NCBI RefSeq assembly: GCF_026967795.1 | Contig: NZ_JAPVBH010000003.1 | Span: 248,001 to 312,000 of the forward strand | Direction: 5' to 3' | Length of the DNA: 64,000 bases | Origin: Modestobacter sp. VKM Ac-2986 | Lineage (GTDB): Bacteria; Actinomycetota; Actinomycetes; Mycobacteriales; Geodermatophilaceae | Part shown: one piece after another, positions 8,655 through 16,281 of the stretch | How positions within the stretch are numbered: the first letter of the stretch is position 1 | Layout of the letters: every line of letters begins with the position of its first letter | Translations under genes and position numbers: made by a program | The notes under the pieces: generated by a model | The model's input: only the letters and a program-made list of their open reading frames with translations | What the model was told of the DNA's origin: nothing | Databases searched by the model: none

Positions 8655-10628
8655 TCACGCCGGCCCGTGCTCCTCCAACCAGTCGAGCACCGCCAGCCGG
8701 GTCGCACCCGAGAGCCGGTGCCAGTCGGCCAGCGGCACCCGCGGCACCCCCGCGGCGCGGCAGGCGGCGGCCAGCGCCCCGGCCGGCGTCTCGGGGTCCC
8801 AGGCCGGGTCGAGCACGACCGCCGGGCGGCCGGCCACCGCGGCGAGCAGGTCGGCCACGGTGTAGCCGGGGCGGGCCCGCAGCAGCGGCTCGCCGCAACT
8901 GGGCGCGACCAGCGCCGCACCGGCCACCGGCACCTCGCGCGGCCCGGTGCCCAGGGCCAGCAGGTGCAGCGCCACCAGTGCGCCGGTGCCGTAGGCCGCG
9001 ACCCACACCCGGTCGTGCCCGGTGTCGGCCGCCGCGACGGCGGCCACGGCGCCGGCGTCGGCGGTCATCCGGCCCAGCGGTGAGGACCCCCGCCCGGGCT
9101 GCTCCCCGTACCGCGCGCCGCTGCCCACCGGGTCGGCGCAGGCCACCGCCCAGCCCGCACCCGCCAGCTGCGCGGGCAGCGGCTCGGCCTGCTCGTAGCC
9201 CGCCTGCCAGCCGGTCGCCGCGCAGGGCGGGCCCAGCCACAGCACCAGCCCCCGCCCGTTCCCCCCGCCGGGTGGGCGCAGCACGGTGACCGGCACGCCG
9301 TCCGCCGTCCGCAGGCCCGGCTCGGCTGCGCGGGGCAGCGGCACGGCGGGGCGCCCGCTCCGGCCGAGGGCCAGGCGGACGGCGGCGCGCAGCTCCTCGC
9401 CGCGGACCGGCCGCGGACCGGGCCGCACCCGGTCGACCGGCCAGGGCACGGGCGCCGTCGCCCGGGGCGGGGACGGGACGCGACGGGGTGGACCGCCGAG
9501 CACCGACTGCGCCCAGTCCAGCTGGGCGGCCACCGCCGACTCCTCGGCCCGGTGCCCACCGGGCCGCAGCGCCAGCTCCAGCGCACCACCCCGGCCGAGC
9601 AGCGTGAACGCCTCCCGGGCCGCCTCGACCGCGGCGCGGGCGGCCGGGACGCGCTCGACCGGGTCGGCCACGGCCACCGACACGAACACCGGCCGGGGCG
9701 CGGCCAGCGCGAGCAGCTCGTGGCTGTCGGTGGGCAGCCGGTGCTCGCGTCCGGCGAACCAGCGCAGCCCCGGGTGGTACCAGCCCGGGTAGTACCGGGT
9801 GAGCAGCTCGACGCCCTCACCGAAGTGCCGGTCGGTGCACAGCCGGGCCGGGACGGCGCCGAGCACGCCGCTGGAGCTGGAGACCACGCCGGCGAACCGG
9901 TCGTCGGTGGCGGCGGCCAGCAGTGCGGTCTTGCCGTTGCGGCTGTGCCCGCCGACCAGCACCCGGCGGGCGTCCACGCCGGGCTGGTCGTGCAGCGCGT
10001 CCAGCACCCGGGACAGCGCCCACGCCCGCCAGGCCAGCCGGCCGGCGACCAGCGCGGGGAACGCCTGCTCCACGGCCTCGGTGTCGTCGTCGCCGTCCGC
10101 GGCCGACACCAGGCAGGCACCCCACCCGCGGGCCAGCGCGGCCTCGGCCCAGGACCCGTGGCTGGACTGCAGCAGGTACACCGGCACGTCCCGGCGCACC
10201 CCGGCCGCGGGCACCGGCAGCAGCAGCCGCGCCCGCACCGACCAGCCGTCGCCGACGACGAGCTCGCGCACCTCCACGCCCGCGGCGGTGGACGTCGCGG
10301 TGACCCGGACCGGCGTGCGGCGCGGGGCCGGCGGCGTCGTCCCCGTCAGCCACCGGCGCCAGCGGGCACGCAGCACCGCGCGCCGGGCCGGCCACGCCGC
10401 GGCACCGGCGGCCCCGGTGGGCAGGCCCTCGGTCGGCGACCACAGGCCGGTGCGCGCCGGCAGCCGGGCGAAGTCCGGTGCCAGGTCACCGCCGGCGGCC
10501 CGCCACGCCTCGAACGGCCCGCTGGGCGGCAGCGCCCCGGCGAGCTCGGCGGTGTACCGCAGCCTCCGGGCCACCGCGGAGCGCCCGTCGAGCCCGTCGG
10601 CGGGGCGGCCGGACAGCGTCTGCGTCAT
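8655..10628 (-). CDS. two-domain alpha/beta hydrolase, glucuronoyl esterase (CE15)-like
   Basis: 657 residues, ATG start. The N-terminal 390 residues form an alpha/beta hydrolase with nucleophile elbow GGHSRNGKTA (Ser229), close to the G-C/H-S-R-x-G-K signature of CE15 glucuronoyl methylesterases, then LAAPRPVFVS and a His in RPGGHRAEES. CE15 enzymes cleave lignin-glucuronoxylan esters. The C-terminal 230 residues look like a second, degenerate hydrolase domain: VLWLGPPCAATGW in the oxyanion position and AYGTGA in the elbow, with Thr where Ser should be. No signal peptide is obvious, which is odd for a lignocellulose enzyme. A general xylan/acyl esterase is the alternative. Confidence 0.72.
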   Translation of the reverse strand: MTQTLSGRPADGLDGRSAVARRLRYTAELAGALPPSGPFEAWRAAGGDLAPDFARLPARTGLWSPTEGLPTGAAGAAAWPARRAVLRARWRRWLTGTTPPAPRRTPVRVTATSTAAGVEVRELVVGDGWSVRARLLLPVPAAGVRRDVPVYLLQSSHGSWAEAALARGWGACLVSAADGDDDTEAVEQAFPALVAGRLAWRAWALSRVLDALHDQPGVDARRVLVGGHSRNGKTALLAAATDDRFAGVVSSSSGVLGAVPARLCTDRHFGEGVELLTRYYPGWYHPGLRWFAGREHRLPTDSHELLALAAPRPVFVSVAVADPVERVPAARAAVEAAREAFTLLGRGGALELALRPGGHRAEESAVAAQLDWAQSVLGGPPRRVPSPPRATAPVPWPVDRVRPGPRPVRGEELRAAVRLALGRSGRPAVPLPRAAEPGLRTADGVPVTVLRPPGGGNGRGLVLWLGPPCAATGWQAGYEQAEPLPAQLAGAGWAVACADPVGSGARYGEQPGRGSSPLGRMTADAGAVAAVAAADTGHDRVWVAAYGTGALVALHLLALGTGPREVPVAGAALVAPSCGEPLLRARPGYTVADLLAAVAGRPAVVLDPAWDPETPAGALAAACRAAGVPRVPLADWHRLSGATRLAVLDWLEEHGPA

Positions 10629-10722
10629 GCACCCGCACGCTAGGACCGCTCTGTGTCCGCTGGGGTGTCACCCGTGTTGCGTCCGTGCTGCACGGGACCG
10701 GGCGGGCAGGCACAGTGACCTG

Positions 10723-11598
10723 GTGCGCGTGCTGCTGGTGATGACCGACGTCGACTGGTACGAGGACGCCGGCTACGCCGACGCGTGGGTGCGGGCGCTG
10801 GAGGCCGAGGGCGCGGAGGTGGAGCGGCTGGCCCGCATCCCCGCCGACTGGCCGGTCAGCGGTCCTCCCCCGGGCCGCTACGACCTGGCGATCGCCCACG
10901 TGCTGGTCGAGGAGGTGGTGGCCTACGCGCCGACCTTCGCCCTGGCCACCCTGCTCGAGGCCGCCGGCGTCCCGCTGCTCAACCCCGTCGCGTCCCTGGT
11001 CGCCTCGGCCGACAAGCTCGTCACCCACGCCGTGTGGGCCGCCGCCGGCCTGCCGCAGCCGGCCGCGTGGGACCTGGCGCAGGTCCGGGACTGGCCGATG
11101 CCCGGCCGGCAGATGGTGCTCAAGCCCTCCCTCGGCGACGGGGCGCGCTACATCGAGCTGGTCGGCGACCTCGACGCCGCGCACCGGGTCGAGGAGGGCT
11201 GGCGGGCCGACGAGGCCGCCGGCGGCCACCGCCGCGGCACCTCGCTGCTGCAGGAGTGGATCGCCGAGCCGGCGTGCGCGCGGGTCTTCGCCACCCCGAC
11301 CACGACCTCGCTGGTGTACGAGAAGTCCCGGGACGACGGCGCGCTGGTCACCCACGGCACCACCTACCCGCGCGTCCACGAGGCCTCCCCCGAGCTCGAG
11401 CAGCTGGCCCAGCGCATGGTCGCCGCCCTCGGTGGTGGCCTGATGGGCGTCGACGTGCTGATCGAGCCCGGTGGCCGCCTGGTCGCCCTGGAGGCCAACG
11501 CGCCCTTCGGCTTCGACGTCACCGACCCCGGGCAGGGCCGCTGGGTCGCCCGCGCCGCCCTGGCCGTGGCCGAGCGCGCCGCGGCGGTGGCCGCGTGA
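10723..11598 (+). CDS. ATP-grasp ligase, RimK/glutathione synthetase-like
   Basis: 291 residues from a GTG at 10723 (ATG 10741 is the alternative; no strong Shine-Dalgarno favours either). The N-terminal pre-ATP-grasp domain has VLLVMTDVDWYED. ATP-binding residues are VLKPSLGDGARYIELV (phosphate loop), LLQEWI (hinge) and LIEPGGRLVALEANAPFGFD, whose E-x-N binds Mg2+. Such enzymes join a carboxylate to an amine via an acyl-phosphate. The stop overlaps the next gene's GTG (GTGA), so it is co-translated with a second, circularly permuted ATP-grasp enzyme. Substrate unknown. Confidence 0.82.
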   Translation: MRVLLVMTDVDWYEDAGYADAWVRALEAEGAEVERLARIPADWPVSGPPPGRYDLAIAHVLVEEVVAYAPTFALATLLEAAGVPLLNPVASLVASADKLVTHAVWAAAGLPQPAAWDLAQVRDWPMPGRQMVLKPSLGDGARYIELVGDLDAAHRVEEGWRADEAAGGHRRGTSLLQEWIAEPACARVFATPTTTSLVYEKSRDDGALVTHGTTYPRVHEASPELEQLAQRMVAALGGGLMGVDVLIEPGGRLVALEANAPFGFDVTDPGQGRWVARAALAVAERAAAVAA

Positions 11599-12950
11599 GC
11601 ACCGCGAGCCTGGACGAGGCGCTGCTGCCCGACGGCGGCGACCGGCCGCACGCGGCCGCGGCGCTGCAGGCGGTGCGTGCCCACGGCCCGGCCGCGCTGG
11701 CCGCCGAGGTCGCCCGGGCCGCGGCCGACCTGGGCCTGGAGCACGGCCCGGCCGGCGAGGCGCACGCCTTCACCGTCGACCCGGTGCCGCGGGTGCTCGA
11801 GCGCCGCGAGTGGGCGGCGATCGCCGCCGGCGTCGACCAGCGGCTGCGGGCGCTGGAGGCCTTCGTCGCCGACGCGCACGGCCCACGCGAGTCCGTCCGC
11901 GCCGGCGTCGTCCCGGCCGCGGTGCTCGACACCAACCGCTACGTCCAGCCCGGTCTGCCCACCCCGCGGCGCTGGATCGGGATGGCGGGCCCGGACCTGG
12001 TCCGCGGCGCCGACGGGGAGTTCGTCGTCCTGGAGGACAACGTGCGGACGCCGTCACTGCTGGCCTACGCGCTGGCCGCCCGCGACCTGGTGGCGCCGCG
12101 GCTGGGCGTGCAGCCCGGCCCCGAGCCGGTGCGCGAGGCCGCCGCCGCGGCGATGCGCGCGATGCTCGCCGACGCCACCGACGTGCCCGACCCGGTGGTG
12201 GCCGTGCTCGGCGACGGGCCGCGCAGTGCGGTGTCCTGGGAGATCGACCGGTTCGGGGAGATGGTCGGGGCGCCGGTGGTGCTGCCCGGGCAGCTCACCG
12301 CCCGCGGCGACCACCTCGAGCTGCCCGACGGGCGCCGGGTCGACCTGCTGTGGCGGCGCACCAGCGAGGAGCGGCTGACCGACGACGACGGCCGGCCCAA
12401 CGACCTCGGCGACCTGCTCCTGCCCGCCCTGCGCGCCGGCACCGTCACCGTGGTCAACGCCTTCGGCACCGGCGTCGCCGACGACAAGCGCACCTTCCCC
12501 TACGTCGAGGACCTGGTGCGCCACCTCCTCGGCGAGGAGCCGCTGCTGCGGTCCCAGCCGGCCTACGACCTCGGCGACCCGGACACCCTCCCCGGCGTGC
12601 TCGACCGGCTCCCCGAGCTGGTGCTCAAGCCCCGGTCGGGGTCCGGCGGCTGGGGCATCCTGATCGGCCCGCGCGCCACCGCCGAGCAGCTGGAGCAGGC
12701 CCGCGCCGCCGTCCTGGCCGCGCCCGGGGAGTGGATCGCGCAGGAGCCGGTCGCGCTGTCGACCCACCCCACCGTCGTCGGCGGGCAGCTCGCGCCGCGG
12801 CACGTGGACTACCGGCCCTACGCCTTCTGCACCGACGGCGGCACGGTCGTGCTGCCGGGTGGCCTGACCCGCTTCTCCCTGGCCGCCGGTGACCTGGTGG
12901 TCAACGCCTCGCAGGGCGGCGGCGCGAAGGACACCTGGGTCCCGGCCTGA
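11595..12950 (+). CDS. circularly permuted type 2 ATP-grasp protein (COG2308 family)
   Basis: 451 residues; GTG start inside the previous stop. Family hallmarks in order are VLEDNVRTPSLLAYAL (about 150), VNAFGTGVADDKRTFPYVED, HLLGEEPLL, LVLKPRSGSGGWGILIGP, STHPTVVGGQLAPRHVDYRP and the C-terminal LPGGLTRFS with NASQGGGAKDTWV. All ATP/Mg positions appear intact, so it should be active. Related genes usually sit with an alpha-E helical protein and a transglutaminase; neither is here. Instead the partner is a normal ATP-grasp enzyme. Biological role unknown; peptide or amide bond formation is the reasonable guess. Confidence 0.85.
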   Translation: MSTASLDEALLPDGGDRPHAAAALQAVRAHGPAALAAEVARAAADLGLEHGPAGEAHAFTVDPVPRVLERREWAAIAAGVDQRLRALEAFVADAHGPRESVRAGVVPAAVLDTNRYVQPGLPTPRRWIGMAGPDLVRGADGEFVVLEDNVRTPSLLAYALAARDLVAPRLGVQPGPEPVREAAAAAMRAMLADATDVPDPVVAVLGDGPRSAVSWEIDRFGEMVGAPVVLPGQLTARGDHLELPDGRRVDLLWRRTSEERLTDDDGRPNDLGDLLLPALRAGTVTVVNAFGTGVADDKRTFPYVEDLVRHLLGEEPLLRSQPAYDLGDPDTLPGVLDRLPELVLKPRSGSGGWGILIGPRATAEQLEQARAAVLAAPGEWIAQEPVALSTHPTVVGGQLAPRHVDYRPYAFCTDGGTVVLPGGLTRFSLAAGDLVVNASQGGGAKDTWVPA

Positions 12951-12987
12951 GGACGACGCCGACGCCGCGGGAGGCGGAGGATGGGGC

Positions 12988-13386
12988 GTGCTCTCCATCG
13001 CCACCGCCCGCGCCCTGCACGAGGCGGGGCTGCCGTGGACCCCGGCCCGCGGTGACAGCTTCGTGGTCGCCGGCCGGGACATGGACGACGAGGTGTTCGT
13101 GCTGTCGGACATGACCGTCGAGGTGCACGAGTTCCCCGGCGGCCCGGTCATCGGCTTCAACGGCACCACCGAGTGGGCGCTGGACTCGGTGGAGAAGTCC
13201 GAGACGCTGTGGGTCCCCGCCGAGCACCAGCTGCGCGAGCTGCTCGGGGAGGCCTTCGCCGGGCTGGCCCCCACCGGTGACGGCTACCGGGTCACGCTGC
13301 GGGTCGCGGGCGTGACCACCGGCTTCAACGGCCCGGAGCCGGCCGAGGCCTACGCCGCAGCGCTGCTGCACCTGCTCCGCAGCTGA
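12988..13386 (+). CDS. conserved actinobacterial protein of unknown function
   Basis: 132 residues from a GTG at 12988 with GGAGG seven bases upstream. It has no signal peptide or membrane segment. Core features are ARGDSFVVAGRDMDDEVFVL, MTVEVHEFPGG and GFNGTTEWALDSVE, which I remember as a conserved actinobacterial family often mislabelled pilus assembly protein CpaE; nothing here shows the CpaE ATPase fold. It begins 37 bases after the permuted ATP-grasp gene on the same strand, so it is probably the third gene of that operon. Function unknown. Confidence 0.75.
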   Translation: MLSIATARALHEAGLPWTPARGDSFVVAGRDMDDEVFVLSDMTVEVHEFPGGPVIGFNGTTEWALDSVEKSETLWVPAEHQLRELLGEAFAGLAPTGDGYRVTLRVAGVTTGFNGPEPAEAYAAALLHLLRS

Positions 13387-13459
13387 CCGACCCGAACGGA
13401 CAGGCGGTCCGCCGCGAGCAGCCTTACGGTGACCACGGCCATACCGCCACCACCACCAC

Positions 13460-13465
13460 GGGGAG
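13460..13465 (+). promoter_or_regulatory. ribosome binding site pointing at an AUC start codon
   Basis: GGGGAG lies 6 bases before an in-frame ATC at 13472. No ATG, GTG or TTG exists in frame between the stop at 13430-13432 and the GTG at 13580, which is already inside the first membrane helix of the sugar porter. Confidence 0.5.
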
Positions 13466-13471
13466 CTTCCG

Positions 13472-14917
13472 ATCGCCGCGTCCGAGGGCCGAGCGCCCAC
13501 TCCGTCCCGCACCTCCCCCACCGACGCGGGGCGTGACGACGGCGGTGGGCTGACCGGCTCCGTCGTCATCGTCGCCCTGGTGTCGGCCATCTCCGGGCTG
13601 CTCTACGGCTACGACACCGGCATCATCTCCGGCGCGCTGCTGCAGATCAGCGAGGAGTTCGAGATCGGCAGCGGCTGGGAGCAGGTCATCGCGGCCTCGA
13701 TCCTGGCCGGTGCGGTGATCGGCGCCCTGGTCTGCAGCCGGCTCAGCCAACGGCTCGGCCGGAAGAGGACGCTGCTCATCGTCGCCGTCGTCTTCGTCGT
13801 CGGCTCGCTCGCGGCCTCGCTGTCCCCGAACCCGGAGCTGTTGTCGCTGTCGCGGATCGTGCTCGGCTTCGCCGTCGGTGGCGCCACCCAGACCGCCCCG
13901 ACCTACGTGGCGGAGCTGGCGCCCAGCAGGTACCGCGGCCGGCTGGTGCTGTTCTTCCAGATCGCCATCGGTGTGGGCATCCTCCTCGCCACGATCATCG
14001 GCGCGACCGAGGCCGTCGACTGGCGGGTGTCCATCGGTGCGGCCGTCGTGCCCAGCGCCCTGATGGGCCTGCTGATGCTGCGCCTCCCCGACAGCCCGCG
14101 CTGGCTGGTCAAGGCCGGCCGCGAGGACGACGCCCGGCAGTCGCTGGAGCGGGTCCGCCCGGAGGGCCATGACGTGTCCGGCGAGCTGCACGACATCCAG
14201 GAGCTGGTCGAGGCGGAGTCCAGCGCGCGCACCAGCGGCTGGCGGGGCCTGCGCGAGGCCTGGGTGCGGCCGGCGCTGGTCGTCGGGTGCGGCCTGGCGG
14301 TGTTCACCCAGCTGTCCGGGATCGAGATGATCGTCTACTACTCCCCGACGATCCTGACCGACAACGGCTTCTCCGAGACCGCCGCGCTGCGGGTGTCGGT
14401 CGCCCTGGGCGCCACGTACCTGGTCACCCAGCTGATCGGCCTGGCGATCATCGACCGGGTCGGCCGGCGGCGGCTGACCCTGCTCACCCTGCCGGGAGCC
14501 GCCCTGGCGCTGATCGTGCTGGGCACTTTCTTCGTGACCGGCAACAGCGGTGAGGCGCAGGTGCCCTACATCATCGCCACGCTGATCGCGTTCATGGCGT
14601 TCACCGCCGGCGGCATCCAGCTCATGGGGTGGCTCACCGGCTCGGAGATCTACCCGCTGGCCACCCGCGAGGCCGGCGCCGCCGCCCAGTCGGCGTCCCT
14701 GTGGGGCACCAACCTGCTGATAACGCTGACCCTGCTGAGCATCATCGACACGATCGGGACCGGTCAGACCTTCTGGCTCTACGCCGCGTTCAACATCGCC
14801 GGCTTCGTCTTCCTCTACCGCAAGATGCCCGAGCTCACCGGCCGCAGCCTGGAGCAGATCGAGCAGAAGCTGTCCGACGGGCAGTTCACGCCGGCCGACT
14901 TCGCCAGGTCGCGCTAG
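13472..14917 (+). CDS. sugar porter of the major facilitator superfamily
   Basis: A 12-helix MFS sugar:H+ symporter (XylE/GalP/GLUT family) at the cytoplasmic membrane. Hallmarks: SGLLYGYDTGIISGAL in helix 1, RLSQRLGRKRTLL in loop 2-3, PTYVAELAPSRYRGR, LPDSPRWLVKAGR in the central loop, LSGIEMIVYYSPTIL in helix 7 and MPELTGRSLEQIEQ at the end. Start is uncertain: GTG 13580 would remove about eight residues of helix 1, whereas ATC 13472 has a good ribosome site and gives a 481-residue protein with a Pro/Ser/Thr-rich tail. A sequencing error at the start codon is the other explanation. Sugar specificity unknown. Confidence 0.88.
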   Translation: MAASEGRAPTPSRTSPTDAGRDDGGGLTGSVVIVALVSAISGLLYGYDTGIISGALLQISEEFEIGSGWEQVIAASILAGAVIGALVCSRLSQRLGRKRTLLIVAVVFVVGSLAASLSPNPELLSLSRIVLGFAVGGATQTAPTYVAELAPSRYRGRLVLFFQIAIGVGILLATIIGATEAVDWRVSIGAAVVPSALMGLLMLRLPDSPRWLVKAGREDDARQSLERVRPEGHDVSGELHDIQELVEAESSARTSGWRGLREAWVRPALVVGCGLAVFTQLSGIEMIVYYSPTILTDNGFSETAALRVSVALGATYLVTQLIGLAIIDRVGRRRLTLLTLPGAALALIVLGTFFVTGNSGEAQVPYIIATLIAFMAFTAGGIQLMGWLTGSEIYPLATREAGAAAQSASLWGTNLLITLTLLSIIDTIGTGQTFWLYAAFNIAGFVFLYRKMPELTGRSLEQIEQKLSDGQFTPADFARSR

Positions 14918-14922
14918 CCCTG

Positions 14923-14976
14923 CGTACGGCAGCGCCCCCGCTCCGGGATCGTCCGGGACGGGGGCGCTGCCGTACG
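14923..14976. terminator. bidirectional hairpin between convergent genes
   Basis: CGTACGGCAGCGCCCCCG (14923-14940) pairs perfectly with 14959-14976 around an 18-base loop that can itself fold through two CCGG blocks. It follows the sugar porter stop by 5 bases and precedes the convergent LysM gene's end. No U-tract, as is common in actinobacteria. Confidence 0.75.
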
Positions 14977-15010
14977 TCGGTGCCTGCTCAACGGCCGGGG
15001 ACGACCGTGG

Positions 15011-15736
15011 TCACCCGGCCGGCAGGAACGACACGTGCGGGTGGTCCATGTGGTTCGCGGTCGGCGACCCCCGGTCGGCCATGGCCCGCCACGTGCCGGA
15101 GGAGGGCAGGTAGATGCGCTGCTGCCAGATCACGTAGTCGACCCGGAACCGGGCCGCGTTGTCGATGACGTACTGGGCGACGGCGTCGCCCTTCGCCGCG
15201 TCGCGGTGGACCATGAAGTCCGCGGCGAGCTCCTGGCTGGGGCTGTGGCCGGGCCGCGTCAGCACCGTGCCGACGCCGAACCGGCCGGCGACCTCGGCGA
15301 CCACGGGGCGGACGTGCGGAGCCCAGCTGGCGTAGGACGTCGAGCTGGGCGTCGGTGCACCGGTCAGCAACGCCACCGGGGCTGCGACGACCCGGTCGGC
15401 CCCCCGGCTGGCCTGCCCGGACGCACTGGGCGCCGCCGGCGCGGCACCGCCGCCGATGGTGAGCACCTGGCCGATGCGCAGCCGGTTCGGGTCATCGCCG
15501 ATGACGGCGCGGTTCTCGGCGTAGACGCTCTGCCACGACGTGCCGTGGGCGGCCGCGAGCTGGCCGAGGGTGTCCCCGGCCTGGACGGTGTGCTGCCCGG
15601 TGTGGGCGAGGGCCGGGGAGGCGACCCCGAGGGAGACCGCCCCTGCCGCCGTGATCGCGAGGGCGCACCGGGTCACGGTGCGGACGGGCAGCTTCCTGGT
15701 GGGACGGCGGTGCCGTCCCTGGTGGCGCAGTGCCAT
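15011..15736 (-). CDS. secreted LysM cell-wall protein with ARB_07466-like C-terminal domain
   Basis: 241 residues, ATG 15736. Residues 1-44 are a basic segment plus a hydrophobic stretch ending SPALA-H, a Sec signal peptide with cleavage after Ala44. Residues about 48-94 are one LysM motif (TVQAGDTLGQLAAAHGTSWQ), which binds peptidoglycan. The C-terminal 110 residues carry YVIWQQRIY and ADRGSPTANHMDHPHVSF, a domain shared with the gene at 25736 and often found on Rpf-like and NlpC-like wall proteins; the His/Asp cluster suggests metal or substrate binding. Expression is probably controlled by the c-di-AMP riboswitch just upstream, linking it to wall growth or osmotic state. Confidence 0.88.
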   Translation of the reverse strand: MALRHQGRHRRPTRKLPVRTVTRCALAITAAGAVSLGVASPALAHTGQHTVQAGDTLGQLAAAHGTSWQSVYAENRAVIGDDPNRLRIGQVLTIGGGAAPAAPSASGQASRGADRVVAAPVALLTGAPTPSSTSYASWAPHVRPVVAEVAGRFGVGTVLTRPGHSPSQELAADFMVHRDAAKGDAVAQYVIDNAARFRVDYVIWQQRIYLPSSGTWRAMADRGSPTANHMDHPHVSFLPAG

Positions 15737-15744
15737 GAGTGGTG

Positions 15745-15878
15745 TGCCTCTCGCCGCCTGCGGGGTGAGCTGTCGGGTTCGGGCGAGGCTTGCCCGGCCG
15801 CTGCGGCGCGGCTTCACCCCAAGGCCTGCGGGCCTGGTGGTACGTGTGGGTCCCCCACGCCTGCCCGTCGTGTCGCGG
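15745..15878 (-). promoter_or_regulatory. c-di-AMP (ydaO/yuaA) riboswitch
   Basis: Read on the minus strand, the leader of the LysM gene holds the conserved blocks of the ydaO class in order: GGGGGACCCAC, then TTGGGGTGAAGCCG, then GCCCGAACCCGACAGCTCA, then CGCAGGCGGCGAGAGG just before the start. In actinobacteria this class sits before rpf and other wall-hydrolase genes and turns them off when c-di-AMP binds. Ends are approximate. Confidence 0.88.
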
Positions 15879-16281
15879 GTCCGGGGGACGGCGGGCAGGT
15901 CAGGCGGTCCGTCACCGGGCCCACCGCACGGTGGGCGCCCCATGGTGTCCAGACCGCGAGCCCGGACGGCAAGTCGGGACCGACCGGTTCGACGCCCCTC
16001 CGGCGCGTCGTCCCCGGCGTGGGGGGACCGCCGCCCGGCGGTGGCCGGTGGTCCGCCCGCGGTCCCGCGTGCGTCGGCACGCGTCTGGCCAGCGCACCCG
16101 GCCTGCGGCGGCCCACGCGCAGCCGCCGGGCAGGGCGCCGACTCACCGCGTGGTCCGCCTGCACCTGCTGTAGCCCCTCGAACACGGAGGTGGCGGGGTG
16201 GGGACACCCGGCGTCGGGGACGGTGACGCGGCACCGCCCCCGACCGCGTCGAGGCCCGGCGCCGGGACGGCGCGGGCCGCG
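15879..16281. other. gene-free stretch upstream of the riboswitch
   Basis: About 400 bases with no convincing gene. It must contain the promoter of the LysM leader RNA (minus strand), but I see no clear -35/-10 pair. Several short GC-rich dyads are present (for example around GGCGCCG). The open frames here have poor codon bias and look like noise. Confidence 0.5.

Noticed and set aside
15814-16185. A 123-residue minus-strand open frame before the LysM gene
   Set aside because: Arg/Pro/Gly-rich with poor codon bias, overlaps the riboswitch, no ribosome site.
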